Positions 1 to 8,294 are shown, counted from the first letter of the stretch. The stretch: DNA of 64,000 bases from Metabacillus litoralis (GCF_020524045.1 NZ_JAIVKL010000009.1:1-64000); one strand, 5' to 3'. Translations and numbers: made by a program. The notes: generated from the sequence alone by a model not told the origin.

Positions 1-459
1 GTGTGTGTGTGGTAACCTCACTTTTAACCTAAAATTCAGGGGGTGGCAAGTTTTTTGCATTTAAAGCCCTATAAATCAAGGAATTATTAACTTTTTAATA
101 TAAAAGTTTTGACAATACGAATTTTTATGCGGGGATGTGAGTGTGTGATCATCTCGTAATTGGAAATTTTTATATGCAACAAACGATATAACTGCTACGA
201 TTAGTCTGCATACATTAATAGACCAGACGTTACATATTTTACAGGTGCATTTGAATTAATTGGCTTTGGTATGACTTTTAACCCGTTATCTCTGTACTCT
301 GTTGGTACGATCTTATCGTTAATGAGGATTGCGCTAAATTTATAGAGATTTCTTTTACATAAACATGTTAAGCAGTTTCATAGGTTAATTATGTGGTAGT
401 AAATGTTAAAATAGGTGAGAGTATTGTAATTTTCTACTAGTGAAAAGGGAGGAAAAATA
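1..459. other. Intergenic, no confident gene
   Basis: No complete gene is supported here. On the + strand, positions 205-345 hold a 46-codon open stretch between stop codons whose translation looks protein-like (it contains TGAFELIGFGMTF), but it has no good start or ribosome binding site. It may be a remnant of a small membrane protein or chance. The window opens with a short GT dinucleotide run. Confidence 0.3.
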
Positions 460-1419
460 ATGGGTGAAACCCTTATTGTAATTGCAGTTTTTATCATCTT
501 TATGATTTTTATAACACAAGTCATGGTGAAACCAAAGGGTGGCAGGAAAAGAAATTTAAGAAATGATCCTATTCCAGAGCAATTGGGCGTGCAAATAGAC
601 GGTGGTGTTCCTATTGTCCAGGATCTAAATAAAGCTTTATCAAAATCATATGAAGAAAATGTGAAAAACCGTGTGTTGTTAGAGCATTCTAAATGGCCAG
701 AGCATGAGGTTGATTGGGTATTTTTTGAGTTGAAACGATATTTCTTTATGAATAGTTTATTAAAATCAGTACCAATGTTTAGTGAACGAGTTGATGTTAT
801 ATGGCACGAAATGCTTATGTTCACAAGAGAATATGAAACATTTTCAAAGGGGTTTTATAAAGAAACACTTCATCATATGCCAAATATGGAAAGTACACCA
901 ATACCAGGTGAAAGGGCATTTTTTGATTGGGTTTATTTAAGCTTATTTGAATTAACACCAAACAGTAAAGCAATCTGGGGAAGGTTTCTTCAGCATCCAA
1001 TTAAGCGAGAAATTCTCGATGACTTTAAGAGGTTGTCCGAAGATGAACTACTTATGAGGTATTTTCGAAAAGATGACAGCTGGATTGATGTTAAACGTCA
1101 GTTGATTATTAAAATGAAGAACGAAATAACTCAAGCTGATTCAATGAAGCTTGGTCAAGATAAACCAACGATCTCTAGCACAGCTTCTGATTCGCAAATT
1201 TTCAATATGGCACTTGGTGCTGCTGTGTTTTATTCGATTTATGAAGAAGATCATTATCAGGAACATATAAGTGAGGTTCTACCAACAGAATATAATAAGG
1301 AACACCACTTTGGCGGTGGTGCTTCATGCTCCGGCTATTCCTGTAGCAGTTCATCTGACTCAGGAGGAGACTCCGGTGGATCAAGCTGCTCTAGCTGTGG
1401 TGGCGGCTGTAGTAGTTAG
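460..1419 (+). CDS. GRDP-like membrane-anchored protein with Cys/Ser/Gly-rich tail
   Basis: A 319-residue protein. Residues about 4-22 form one hydrophobic segment that should anchor it in the membrane. The centre carries VDVIWHEMLMFTREYETF followed by HHMPN, which resembles the WH-x-H-x-L-x-T-x-x-Y...HHxP signature of the glycine-rich domain-containing protein-like (GRDP, PF07173) family. The last 35 residues are almost only Cys, Ser and Gly, with nine or so cysteines, as in several small metal- or disulfide-rich bacterial tails. The ATG follows GGAGG by 7 nt. The gene stands alone, with a dispersed repeat downstream. The GRDP match is by motif only. The function is unknown, and the tail could bind metal or form disulfide cross-links outside the cell. 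Confidence 0.75.
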   Translation: MGETLIVIAVFIIFMIFITQVMVKPKGGRKRNLRNDPIPEQLGVQIDGGVPIVQDLNKALSKSYEENVKNRVLLEHSKWPEHEVDWVFFELKRYFFMNSLLKSVPMFSERVDVIWHEMLMFTREYETFSKGFYKETLHHMPNMESTPIPGERAFFDWVYLSLFELTPNSKAIWGRFLQHPIKREILDDFKRLSEDELLMRYFRKDDSWIDVKRQLIIKMKNEITQADSMKLGQDKPTISSTASDSQIFNMALGAAVFYSIYEEDHYQEHISEVLPTEYNKEHHFGGGASCSGYSCSSSSDSGGDSGGSSCSSCGGGCSS

Positions 1420-1452
1420 GATATTGATAGTAATTTACGAATCAATTGGGGG

Positions 1453-1655
1453 GCAGGGTCAAAAGTATTTTAGCAAAATAGAAACAGAACAAAGGTTGTA
1501 GGTGTAATTACGTCGCTCCTGAAATATACTCCGATTTCTGAGGGAAGCTAGCAAGCCGTTGCTTTGCATCCCGCAGGAGTCTAGGTAATATTTCATTCGC
1601 TAAGCTTTTACGTTGTTCAGAACTTTTATTACTTACTACGTTATGTCCTAGCCTC
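1453..1655 (+). repeat. Dispersed repeat family C, copy 1
   Basis: An approximately 200-bp non-coding element that recurs at 51908-52146. Shared blocks include AATAGAAACAGAACAAAGG near the left end, GTTGTAGGTGTA, TGAAATATACTC and GGAAGCTAGCAAGCC. The ends are imperfect inverted repeats: GGGNCANAAGTATT at the left and the complement of ATGTCCTAGCC at the right. It occupies the whole gap between the GRDP-like gene and the YetF gene. No transposase is present, so it resembles a miniature or structured repeat. Confidence 0.6.
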
Positions 1656-1719
1656 TTCTTTGTTGAGGTCTTTTTCTGTTGCTTGGGTATTGACCAAAAC
1701 ACTGACCTTGCGTTAGTTC

Positions 1720-2226
1720 CTACATACGTACATTTCTCAGCGTTAGTTTCGTTTCTTCTTGTGTTTTCTTAAGGATAGATAAGCTACCATCTGATTCAAG
1801 AACCACTGCCTCGACATCTTTCATTGATAAAACACCTTGAGAACGGGTAGCTTGAAGAATTTCATTTTCTGTTATTCGTTCTTTTTTCATTGATTGTATG
1901 AGGTATTCACCTTTAAAGTATAATAGCTGTGGCTGTGATTTAACAAATTTGCTGAATGTTTTTGATCTAGTAGAAAGCCAGGCAACAATAAATTGTAAAA
2001 AGGATAAGGTAGCAAAGGCTGTGATGCCATCAAATAATGGAACTTTCTTATTTAATAGAATGGTAGCCAAGATTGACCCAAGTGCAACTGTAACCACAAG
2101 ATCAAAAGCATTCATCTTTGACAATGTTCTCTTACCGGCAATTCGCAAAACAAGAATAAGAGAAAGATATGCAAAAAAACCAACAACTATGATCCTCCAA
2201 AGATCAGCAAAACTGCTAAAAAACAT
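1720..2226 (-). CDS. DUF421/YetF-family membrane protein
   Basis: A 168-residue protein of the DUF421 (YetF/YdfR/YrbG-type) family. Three hydrophobic segments lie in the first 90 residues, with the family signature LRIAGKRTLSKMNAFDLVVT at about 26-45 (AGKR followed by a Phe-Asp pair). The C-terminal half is a soluble domain with QPQLLYFKGEYL and ITENEILQATRSQG, which is the YetF fold. The ATG is preceded by GAAAGGGGAAG. Members occur in spore formers, and some are tied to spore or stress physiology, but the biochemical role is not known. The gene is alone, converging on the repeat element downstream. Confidence 0.85.
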   Translation of the reverse strand: MFFSSFADLWRIIVVGFFAYLSLILVLRIAGKRTLSKMNAFDLVVTVALGSILATILLNKKVPLFDGITAFATLSFLQFIVAWLSTRSKTFSKFVKSQPQLLYFKGEYLIQSMKKERITENEILQATRSQGVLSMKDVEAVVLESDGSLSILKKTQEETKLTLRNVRM

Positions 2227-2462
2227 CTTACTTCCCCTTTCATAAAACCTATACTTTCATCATTCCTTTTTTGAATAGAAATTAAACAGTGTTTGTGGTG
2301 TTAATCTTTCAGTGCTTTATCGTATTTCTAGAGTGAGTAACTAACTCTGATACAACCGACTTTAATTCAGCTAAATATATCCAAAGTGACAGGACCTTTT
2401 GTTACTAGTAAAATAGTTATAGAGATTTTGTGATAAATAGGGTTAAAGGGGTTAGTTAACAT

Positions 2463-3443
2463 ATGAAAAAGAGAAAAAAACTTATTTGGGTGTTGATTAC
2501 CGTTTTTTTACTGATTTCGGTTTTACTTGTTGGAGCAGGTAATTATTTTTATAATGTCGCAATTAATCGTTCTCATGAATCTGTTAAACTACATGGCGGC
2601 AGTGAGGATCGTGCAGAAACTGCAAGTACAACTGTTGAAGAAGAACAGCAACAGCAGGAGAGATTGGCAGAAATCATGGAATGGACAGAAAAGCAAACCT
2701 TTGAAACAATCGAAATGAAATCAGGTGATGGACTAAATCTTAAAGCTGATTATTTAGCAAATGAGAATCCTAATGGAAAAGCCGTTATTCTTGCTCATGG
2801 ATATAAAGGAAATAGTGAGCAAATGCCTGGAGTGACCATGTTTTATTATGAACAGGGATTTGATGTATTAAAGCCTAATGCAAGAGGACATGGTGAAAGT
2901 GAAGGAAATTACATTGGCTATGGATGGCATGATCGTAAGGATTATGAGCAATGGATAAAGCTTTTAATAGATGAAAAAGGTAAGAATCAAATTCTTCTTC
3001 ACGGATTTTCAATGGGAGCAGCAACGGTTCTTATGACAAGTGGTGAAGATCTTCCGCCGGAAGTAAAGGGAGTCATTGCCGACAGTGGTTACACATCTGT
3101 TAAAGAAGAGTTAACTCATCAATTAAAGTATTTGTATAATTTACCAGCATTTCCTCTTATGGAGATCACAAGTGCTGTGACAAAGGTTCGAGCTGGTTAC
3201 ACGTTTACCGAAGCCTCTGCAATAGAACAAGTAAAGAAAAATGACTTGCCGCTATTCATTATTCATGGTGATCAAGATGATCTTGTTCCAACAGCAATGG
3301 CAAACGAACTTTACGCAGCTGCAAAAAGTGAAAAAGATCTCTGGATTGTTCCAGGTGCAGGTCATACAGAAGCATACACAGTAGATGAAATGAAGTATCA
3401 ACAAAAGCTGAAGGCATTTTTAAAGACTACTGGTATTGAGTGA
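2463..3443 (+). CDS. Alpha/beta hydrolase, YqkD-like
   Basis: A 326-residue protein with an N-terminal membrane segment (about residues 8-28), so probably membrane-anchored with the hydrolase outside the cell. The alpha/beta-hydrolase core shows VILAHGYKGNSEQMPG (oxyanion region), the nucleophile elbow GFSMGAATV, the acid HGDQDDLVP and the base GAGHTEAY, giving a complete Ser-Asp-His triad. Length and layout match Bacillus YqkD-type hydrolases of unknown substrate. An AAAGGGG site sits 11 nt before the ATG. A rho-independent terminator follows at once, so the gene is monocistronic. Confidence 0.85.
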   Translation: MKKRKKLIWVLITVFLLISVLLVGAGNYFYNVAINRSHESVKLHGGSEDRAETASTTVEEEQQQQERLAEIMEWTEKQTFETIEMKSGDGLNLKADYLANENPNGKAVILAHGYKGNSEQMPGVTMFYYEQGFDVLKPNARGHGESEGNYIGYGWHDRKDYEQWIKLLIDEKGKNQILLHGFSMGAATVLMTSGEDLPPEVKGVIADSGYTSVKEELTHQLKYLYNLPAFPLMEITSAVTKVRAGYTFTEASAIEQVKKNDLPLFIIHGDQDDLVPTAMANELYAAAKSEKDLWIVPGAGHTEAYTVDEMKYQQKLKAFLKTTGIE

Positions 3444-3453
3444 AATTCTACAT

Positions 3454-3491
3454 AAAATGGGCAACTACCTTTAAGGGAAGTTGCCTATTTT
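3454..3491 (+). terminator. Terminator after hydrolase gene
   Basis: Stem GGCAACT / AGTTGCC with a 12-nt loop, flanked by A-rich sequence on the left and ATTTTAT on the right. It could also serve the small minus-strand ORF that ends at 3509. Confidence 0.7.
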
Positions 3492-3508
3492 ATATTGAAT
3501 AAACTTAT

Positions 3509-3640
3509 CTAGGGCTTTTTCATGGAATTGTTCATTTCTTCTGCTATACATTTGAAAACTTCTTTTGTCCAAACCTTTGAATGAATGGTCACGTAGGTTT
3601 CTTCATATTTTTCATTAATATCGATGTTCAGTTTCAACAT
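3509..3640 (-). CDS. Small ORF, possible truncated LytTR-regulator N-terminus
   Basis: A 43-codon ORF on the minus strand, starting MLKLNIDINEKYEE and ending NNSMKKP. The start has a near-ideal AGGAGG ribosome binding site 6 nt upstream. The opening residues recall the N-termini of small Bacillus LytTR-type DNA-binding regulators, but the LytTR domain itself is missing, so this is either a remnant left after truncation or a distinct short protein. It ends near the hydrolase terminator, which may terminate it on this strand too. The resemblance is from memory of the family and is weak. Confidence 0.4.
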   Translation of the reverse strand: MLKLNIDINEKYEETYVTIHSKVWTKEVFKCIAEEMNNSMKKP

Positions 3641-4007
3641 AGTTCCTCCTTTCTTGTCATCACTATAGCAACAGAGGTGTATTATTGGAGTGAAAATGAC
3701 ATAACATGTTTAAAGTAATGAATAACCGGTTCATTTATATGTATGAAATAATTGTCAAACCCTATCTTAAAGTTGTTGATGTAAAGTTAATTTATCATGA
3801 AATGGCAGAGGATTTTCACAAAAAATAGAAAAAATTTGCTTTATCCGGCTTTATCTGATATTCTTAAAAAGAATTATTTTTGTTCGGTCTGTAGGGAAAG
3901 AGTATTTAAACTTTTCGCCTTTGATATCTAATTGAGCAATTATAGTAATATTTTGTAGAGAATCTACATGTTTTTGTAGGTTATATCTACACCAGGAGGT
4001 AACACAC
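3641..4007. other. Cold-shock gene leader and intergenic DNA
   Basis: Contains the long 5' region expected before a cold-shock gene. A 36-codon + strand ORF at 3718-3828 lacks a ribosome binding site and is not called. Just before the csp start there is an inverted repeat TGTAGA-GAA-TCTACA at 3954-3968 and a further TGTAG / CTACA pair, so the leader mRNA can fold. This fits post-transcriptional cold regulation, which is known for csp leaders but not shown here. Confidence 0.4.
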
Positions 4008-4208
4008 ATGCAAGAAGGTACAGTAAAATGGTTTAACGCAGAAAAAGGTTTCGGTTTCATCGAAACTGCAGGTGGAGAAGATGTATTCGTACATTTCTCA
4101 GCTATCCAAGGCGAAGGATTTAAATCTCTTGACGAAGGCCAAAAAGTGACTTTTGACACTGAGCAAGGTCAACGTGGACTTCAAGCTACTAACGTTAACA
4201 AAGCGTAA
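4008..4208 (+). CDS. Cold-shock protein (CspA/CspB family)
   Basis: A 66-residue single cold-shock domain protein, the standard family length. RNA-binding motifs RNP1 (KGFGFIE, about 13-19) and RNP2 (VFVHFSAI, about 26-33) are intact, as are the surface aromatics. Such proteins bind single-stranded RNA/DNA and act as RNA chaperones in the cytoplasm at low temperature and in stationary phase. The start follows CCAGGAGGTAACACAC. It is closest in feel to B. subtilis CspB/CspC/CspD, and the exact paralogue cannot be assigned by eye. It is monocistronic, with its own terminator. Confidence 0.95.
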   Translation: MQEGTVKWFNAEKGFGFIETAGGEDVFVHFSAIQGEGFKSLDEGQKVTFDTEQGQRGLQATNVNKA

Positions 4209-4217
4209 TTAGCTTAT

Positions 4218-4249
4218 AAAAAAGGACTCTTTTTAGAGTCCTTTTTTTA
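4218..4249 (+). terminator. Terminator of csp gene
   Basis: Stem AAAGGACTCT / AGAGTCCTTT with a T-rich loop and a T run, 10 nt after the stop codon. Confidence 0.85.
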
Positions 4250-4467
4250 TTGTGAGGAAAAATAATCAACAGAAGACACTGTCTAAATAAGAATGGATCC
4301 AGTTTTGCCAAAAGGTCACTTTAGTCAGTCTCATATAACAAGCTACAATGCAGAAAACTACTCAGGTTTTTTTGTTAATCGATAGTGGATAAGATAAAAT
4401 GGTTAACAATGGAAACCTTGAAATGATAAATGAAATCCATCTCACTAATGTTAGGAGATTTTCGGTA

Positions 4468-4659
4468 ATGAAATATTTAAAGTCGCAAATGAGACAATTA
4501 ATAAAAGATAATCAAGAGCTGCAGACAAAATTAAACAAGTTAAGAGACGAACATAATCTTGAGAAGAATTTCGCCCTTAAAGCACTTTATCATGCAGAGG
4601 TTGCTGAAGGTGGAAAATATCAACTAGCATATCAAGCTCTTGATAAGCCTAAAGACTAA
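4468..4659 (+). CDS. Small coiled-coil protein of unknown function
   Basis: A 63-residue ORF from the ATG at 4468, chosen because TTAGGAG lies about 10 nt upstream. A longer reading from 4399 (86 residues) is open but has no recognisable ribosome binding site. The protein is charged and helical: QMRQLIKDNQELQTKLNKL gives heptad-like spacing of a short coiled coil, followed by an alanine-rich helix. No family is recognised. It sits 32 nt before the ywbE ribosome binding site region and may be co-transcribed with it. Confidence 0.5.
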   Translation: MKYLKSQMRQLIKDNQELQTKLNKLRDEHNLEKNFALKALYHAEVAEGGKYQLAYQALDKPKD

Positions 4660-4697
4660 TCGAAGTAGTTATAGATGAATAAAAGGAGAACATGATC

Positions 4698-4892
4698 ATG
4701 CCAGGAACAAAACGAGACCATATTAAAATTGGTATAAAAGTAAAAGTCGTACAAAAACAAGATCAACGAACAGGTAAATTAACAGAAGGAATTGTCTCCA
4801 AAATCCTGACAAACTCGCCTACTCATCCCCACGGTATTAAAGTAATGCTTGAAACTGGAACTGTAGGAAGAGTAAAGGAAATTATCAGTTAA
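4698..4892 (+). CDS. ywbE: YwbE family protein
   Basis: A 64-residue protein matching the YwbE (DUF2196) family. The core QDQRTGKLTEGIVSKILTNS followed by PTHPHGIKV and GTVGRVKEI is the family signature almost in full. Function is unknown, but the small beta-rich, basic fold suggests nucleic-acid or protein contact. I start at the second ATG (4698) because AAAAGGAG is 9 nt away; the first ATG at 4692 would be only 3 nt away. A terminator follows. Confidence 0.9.
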   Translation: MPGTKRDHIKIGIKVKVVQKQDQRTGKLTEGIVSKILTNSPTHPHGIKVMLETGTVGRVKEIIS

Positions 4893-4896
4893 ATTT

Positions 4897-5106
4897 TTAT
4901 AAAGCAGAGTCCATTAAGGGCTCTTTTTTTAGGTTGTTTCTATAAATTTTTATAATGTGCGTAGGATCATAAAAAGAAGCCTCAATTCCTCCATAGTATG
5001 TCAACTCATCACAGTCTTTTTCCATTTCTAGAGATTTACATTTAAAATAGATGTAAGAAAAAACATATTTACTGTAACATTCTTTCTTTTCATACGTGTT
5101 ATTACT
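4897..5106 (-). pseudogene. Possible 3' remnant of a gene, start lost
   Basis: On the minus strand an open frame of about 70 codons ends at a TAA at 4897-4899 and has protein-like composition (for example KYVFSYIYFKCKS and GGIEASFYDPTHIIKIYRN). It has no start codon with a ribosome binding site, and its upstream end runs directly into a dispersed repeat element at 5113. That pattern suggests a gene whose 5' part was replaced or cut by the repeat. It overlaps the ywbE terminator. No family is recognised, and chance is possible in AT-rich DNA. Confidence 0.3.
4902..4930 (+). terminator. Terminator of ywbE
   Basis: AGAGTCC / GGGCTCT stem (one G-T pair) with loop ATTAA, then a run of eight T. 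Confidence 0.75.
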
Positions 5107-5112
5107 AACAAT

Positions 5113-5278
5113 GGCTCTTTTCTGAACGATTGTTGCTAATTGACTTAATTCTACGTTGGAAACAGTGTTTTCATCGCATAAAAGGTACTATTCTAGAAGA
5201 AAAGATGCTACTACGCTTTATATATTGTTGTTTCCGTCAAGGATGAAAAAAAGCAACAAAATTTACGAATACAGTCCT
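5113..5278 (+). repeat. Dispersed repeat family A, copy 1
   Basis: A 166-bp element with imperfect terminal inverted repeats: left GGCTCTTTTCTGAACGATTG, right ending AGCAACAAAATTTACGAAT. The interior shares AAGGTACTATTCTAGAAGAA with copies at 34439-34564 and 49926-50086. It contains no ORF. It lies directly upstream of the ECF sigma gene, so it may carry or displace promoter sequence. Confidence 0.65.
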
Positions 5279-5307
5279 AACTAAAAAATTAAAATAGGGG
5301 AAAAAGG

Positions 5308-5853
5308 ATGGATTTTGGTCGAAAAAATGAATTAGATCAGTTGTATAGAGAATACGCAAAGCCCCTTTATTATTTCCTCCTTAAAATGTCAGGATCTAGT
5401 CATTTAGCAGAAGATTTGACACAGGAGACATTTGTTCGAGCAACGGTTTCATTATCGTTTTATGATCAGGGTGATGTTCGGGGATGGCTTTTTAAGGTTG
5501 CTAGAAATGCATATTTAGATGAATGGCGACGACGTCAAAGAAGAAGGTGGATTCCTTTCGTTTCTACGCTACTTCAAGGAGACGACATGATCAGTCCATA
5601 TGGAATGCCGGAAGAAGAGCTAATTCAAGAGGAGGAAAATAAGGATTTAGTAAGATTACTAAGTTATTTACCTGAGCAATATCGAAGTATTTTATATTTA
5701 AGAGAATATGAAAGTTTTAGTTATGTCGAAATACAAGAAGCGTTAGATTTAACGGAAAATCAAGTGAAGGTCAATCTTCATCGTGCAAGAAAAAAATTGG
5801 CTGAATTAGCAAGTAGAAAAGGGTGGGGTGAAAAAGATGACAGAATGGAATAA
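5308..5853 (+). CDS. ECF RNA polymerase sigma factor (SigM/SigX-like)
   Basis: A 181-residue ECF-subfamily sigma-70 factor. Region 2 spans about 11-75, with AEDLTQETFVRA (region 2.1-2.2) and GWLFKVARNAYLDEWRR (region 2.3-2.4). Region 4 spans about 120-172, with YLPEQYRSILYLREYE and the helix-turn-helix YVEIQEALDLTENQVKVNLH. It directs core polymerase to its own stress regulon and normally sits inactive on a membrane anti-sigma factor. The next gene overlaps its 3' end and is just such a protein. It is closest in feel to B. subtilis SigM, but the exact orthologue is uncertain. Confidence 0.88.
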   Translation: MDFGRKNELDQLYREYAKPLYYFLLKMSGSSHLAEDLTQETFVRATVSLSFYDQGDVRGWLFKVARNAYLDEWRRRQRRRWIPFVSTLLQGDDMISPYGMPEEELIQEEENKDLVRLLSYLPEQYRSILYLREYESFSYVEIQEALDLTENQVKVNLHRARKKLAELASRKGWGEKDDRME

Positions 5854-6838
5854 GGATAAAGAAAAGAAAATTTTAGTGAAATATCGCTTTACATTAACTG
5901 TTAGAATAATCAGGGTAATATTGGCGTGCTTATTTTTGTTTTGGATATATATGATGGTAGTTAATATAAGTTATTCATATTTTCAGTCAGATCGAAAACA
6001 CACGTATTATAGTAAATTAGCAACAGACTGGACCGTGCCAAATTTATATGAAGACTTTGGTGGAATTGTTGATTCTGAAATTACCCCCTTTTTAACACAG
6101 AAAATATCTTATCCTGTTTCACGTATGGTAGGAAAGGAAAATAAGATCGTCGGAGAAATTCACATAAATAAAACGCTCTTTTCTCTTTTCTCAACAAAAT
6201 CGATTGCTTTTGATCAAAATCAACAAGAAGAGGGGTATCGATTCTTCTTACCAGAACACCCTGAAACAGGTAAGAAACTGACAGCAGAAGGTGCAAACGG
6301 TGTATGGACTAATTTGGAGAAAATTCATGAAGGTACAGTTGCTGAGATCTCTTTTTCAACATCAGAGTTTATGACAGCCGAGGAATTGCTTTACCTTCTT
6401 AAACCGTATGATCTTGATATCCTTTGGGCCCCTTTATACACTGGAGAGTTTAAAGCGTTCGAACCCTCAAGCTATGGTGGTGGGGGAGAATCTATATCGG
6501 TCCTCGATACCTATGGTTTAACAGGTGGAAGAGAAACAGAAAATGATTATATGTCAGAAAGTAAAATCCAGCTTCTTGATGAACAATATCTTGAAGAAAA
6601 CAAAGAAATGATGCTTTCGAATATGGAGCGTTTATTAAAAAATGAATCAACAAGTTATTATGAAAATTTCCTAGGATTATATTTCTTGCAAGAACGTTAT
6701 GACTATTTAAAACAAAATGGATTTCAAGTGTACGGAGCAGTTGTCACTGGACCTGTAAAGGAGCTTTTGAAGCTGAAAGATGTAAAAGAAATAAGGGGAG
6801 TAAGTCTTGGGGAATTGGATTACTGGAATTGGGAATAG
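5837..6838 (+). CDS. Membrane anti-sigma factor, YhdL-like
   Basis: About 333 residues. A short cytoplasmic N-terminus ending in KYRFTLTVRIIRVI leads into one transmembrane helix at about 24-46, then a large external domain. The layout fits the sigma-factor-regulator N- and C-terminal domains (PF13800/PF13791) seen in Bacillus YhdL, the anti-sigma of SigM. VAEISFSTSEFMTAEELLYL followed by DILWAPLYTGEF is the C-terminal domain signature. It overlaps the sigma gene by 17 nt, implying translational coupling. A GTG at 5828 is an alternative start adding three residues. No YhdK-like second membrane partner follows. It should hold the sigma factor at the membrane until an envelope signal arrives. 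Confidence 0.8.
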   Translation: MTEWNKDKEKKILVKYRFTLTVRIIRVILACLFLFWIYMMVVNISYSYFQSDRKHTYYSKLATDWTVPNLYEDFGGIVDSEITPFLTQKISYPVSRMVGKENKIVGEIHINKTLFSLFSTKSIAFDQNQQEEGYRFFLPEHPETGKKLTAEGANGVWTNLEKIHEGTVAEISFSTSEFMTAEELLYLLKPYDLDILWAPLYTGEFKAFEPSSYGGGGESISVLDTYGLTGGRETENDYMSESKIQLLDEQYLEENKEMMLSNMERLLKNESTSYYENFLGLYFLQERYDYLKQNGFQVYGAVVTGPVKELLKLKDVKEIRGVSLGELDYWNWE

Positions 6839-6889
6839 GTTTGAAATGGAATGTAGGATAATCAAACTAAAAAAGACAGGATTACGTAA

Positions 6890-7414
6890 ATGAATATATC
6901 ACTTGAAAAATTACATCTAAAAGATGCACAAAATTTATTCGCATTTGAACGTAAAAATAGGACGTTTTTTGAAGAACTGGTACCGACTAGAGGAGATGAG
7001 TATTATCATTTTGATGTATTTCAGAAAAGGCATGAAGACTTATTAGTGGAACAAGACAAAGGTCAATCTTATTTCTACTTAATAAAAACTTCGAAGGGTC
7101 AAATTTGTGGGCGAATAAATATTGTCGATCTTGATAAAACAAAAAAATCAGGTTACTTAGGATATCGTATTGGTAAGGAGTATACGGGAAGAGGTATTGC
7201 AAGTCATGCGTTGATGCTGTTATTGAAAGTTGCGAGTGAGCTAGGTATAAATGAACTAAGAGCAAAGACTACGACTAATAATATTGGCTCTCAAAAGGTT
7301 TTGGAGAAGAATGGTTTTATATCTGTAGAAATTAGTGATGAGCCGTTCATTATGAATGGAGAATATGTATGGTTTGTTAGTTATAGATGGACTCAATCTA
7401 GTGATAAGAGATAA
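6890..7414 (+). CDS. GNAT-family N-acetyltransferase (RimJ/RimL type)
   Basis: A 174-residue protein of the RimJ/RimL acetyltransferase group. The acetyl-CoA binding motif A is clear in GYRIGKEYTGRGIASHALML (Q/RxxGxG/A class), followed by NELRAKTTTNNIGSQKVLEK and NGFISVEI, the conserved N-x-x-S-x-x-x-L-E-K-x-G-F pattern. It transfers acetyl from acetyl-CoA to an amine, either a protein N-terminus or a small molecule; the substrate cannot be read from sequence. It starts 51 nt after the anti-sigma gene and could be in its operon. A terminator follows. Confidence 0.88.
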   Translation: MNISLEKLHLKDAQNLFAFERKNRTFFEELVPTRGDEYYHFDVFQKRHEDLLVEQDKGQSYFYLIKTSKGQICGRINIVDLDKTKKSGYLGYRIGKEYTGRGIASHALMLLLKVASELGINELRAKTTTNNIGSQKVLEKNGFISVEISDEPFIMNGEYVWFVSYRWTQSSDKR

Positions 7415-7435
7415 TGAAACAAAAAGGTAAAAGAA

Positions 7436-7473
7436 CAAGAAGCATGGGTCTAATTGACTCTTGCTTCTTTTTA
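7436..7473 (+). terminator. Terminator of acetyltransferase gene
   Basis: AAGAAGCA / TGCTTCTT stem with inner GGTC / GACT pairing and a T run. Confidence 0.7.
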
Positions 7474-7561
7474 AGATGGATCATTATAAATGATTATACT
7501 TAATTTTTTGTAACTCATATTACCCAAGCGTCTAAATCTGGTAGTTCTTATAGTTTAATTC

Positions 7562-8179
7562 TCACTCATATAACCCACCCGCATATATGCTCACTAAGTT
7601 ATGGATAATATCATCCATAGAATAGTTGGTTTCATTATGAACAAGTTCCCACATAAACATTTCATTGGAATAGAACCAGCCTCTAGCAACAAGAGAAGGA
7701 TCTAAGTTTGGTTTTGCGAGGGAATTTTCTTGTGCATATTTAATATCGATGGAAATTCGAGTAATAAACCGTTCTCTAATTTTATACCATGCTTGGTCAA
7801 TTTCAGGTGAAATGCCAATTGCTTCTTTAACAATAATCATCATGTTTTTTTCTTCAACAGCTAATGTTAGAAAAAGGTGTACCTGTTTTTGAATAAGGTC
7901 GAATGCTTCCTTCTTTGTACGAGGTGTAAACGGCATTTCAGCCACTTCATAAAATCTGTTCATAAGATCTTCCATAAGAATCATGAACAACTCGTCTTTA
8001 TTTTTAAAATAAACATAAGCTGTCCCATAACCGGTATTCGCTTTTTTTATGATTTGAGCGATGGTTGCTTTTTGGAAGCCGTTTTCTAAAAATGCTTCTT
8101 TACCTGCTTCTAGGAGCCTTTTCCTCGTTTGCAAGGCTTGCTGCTTCCTAGGAGATAGCTTGTCAATTGAATTTGTCAT
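7562..8179 (-). CDS. TetR/AcrR-family transcriptional regulator
   Basis: A 205-residue TetR-family repressor. The N-terminal helix-turn-helix covers about 14-62: ALQTRKRLLEAGKEAFLENG, then FQKATIAQIIKKANTGYGTA and YVYFKNKDELF, the canonical TetR pattern. The C-terminal 140 residues are helical ligand-binding/dimer domain with no clear relative. The start has GAAAGGA 8 nt upstream. It is transcribed away from kynU with a 200-bp shared region that contains a 15-bp palindrome. Local control of the kyn operon and of itself is a reasonable inference, and the ligand could be a tryptophan metabolite. Not proven. Confidence 0.88.
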   Translation of the reverse strand: MTNSIDKLSPRKQQALQTRKRLLEAGKEAFLENGFQKATIAQIIKKANTGYGTAYVYFKNKDELFMILMEDLMNRFYEVAEMPFTPRTKKEAFDLIQKQVHLFLTLAVEEKNMMIIVKEAIGISPEIDQAWYKIRERFITRISIDIKYAQENSLAKPNLDPSLVARGWFYSNEMFMWELVHNETNYSMDDIIHNLVSIYAGGLYE

Positions 8180-8279
8180 GATTTCATTCCTTTCAAAATG
8201 ACAACGAACTTTTTTATAGGTTCTTTTAGTTTACAAGGTAATAAATGTTCTGACAACTTTGAGAGCAATATGAATCATG

Positions 8280-8294
8280 TGATAAATTTTATCA
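8280..8294. promoter_or_regulatory. Candidate TetR operator
   Basis: Perfect inverted repeat TGATAAA-T-TTTATCA in the region between the divergent TetR and kynU genes, extended by an outer ATG / CAT match. Size and symmetry suit a TetR dimer. It lies 24 nt before the predicted kynU -35 box. Confidence 0.5.

Noticed and set aside
1271-1501. A 76-codon ORF overlapping the end of the GRDP-like gene
   Set aside because: It is an alternate frame of the Gly/Cys/Ser-rich coding tail.
3718-3828. A 36-codon ORF in the cold-shock leader region
   Set aside because: No ribosome binding site and no recognisable family; it could be chance in AT-rich DNA.
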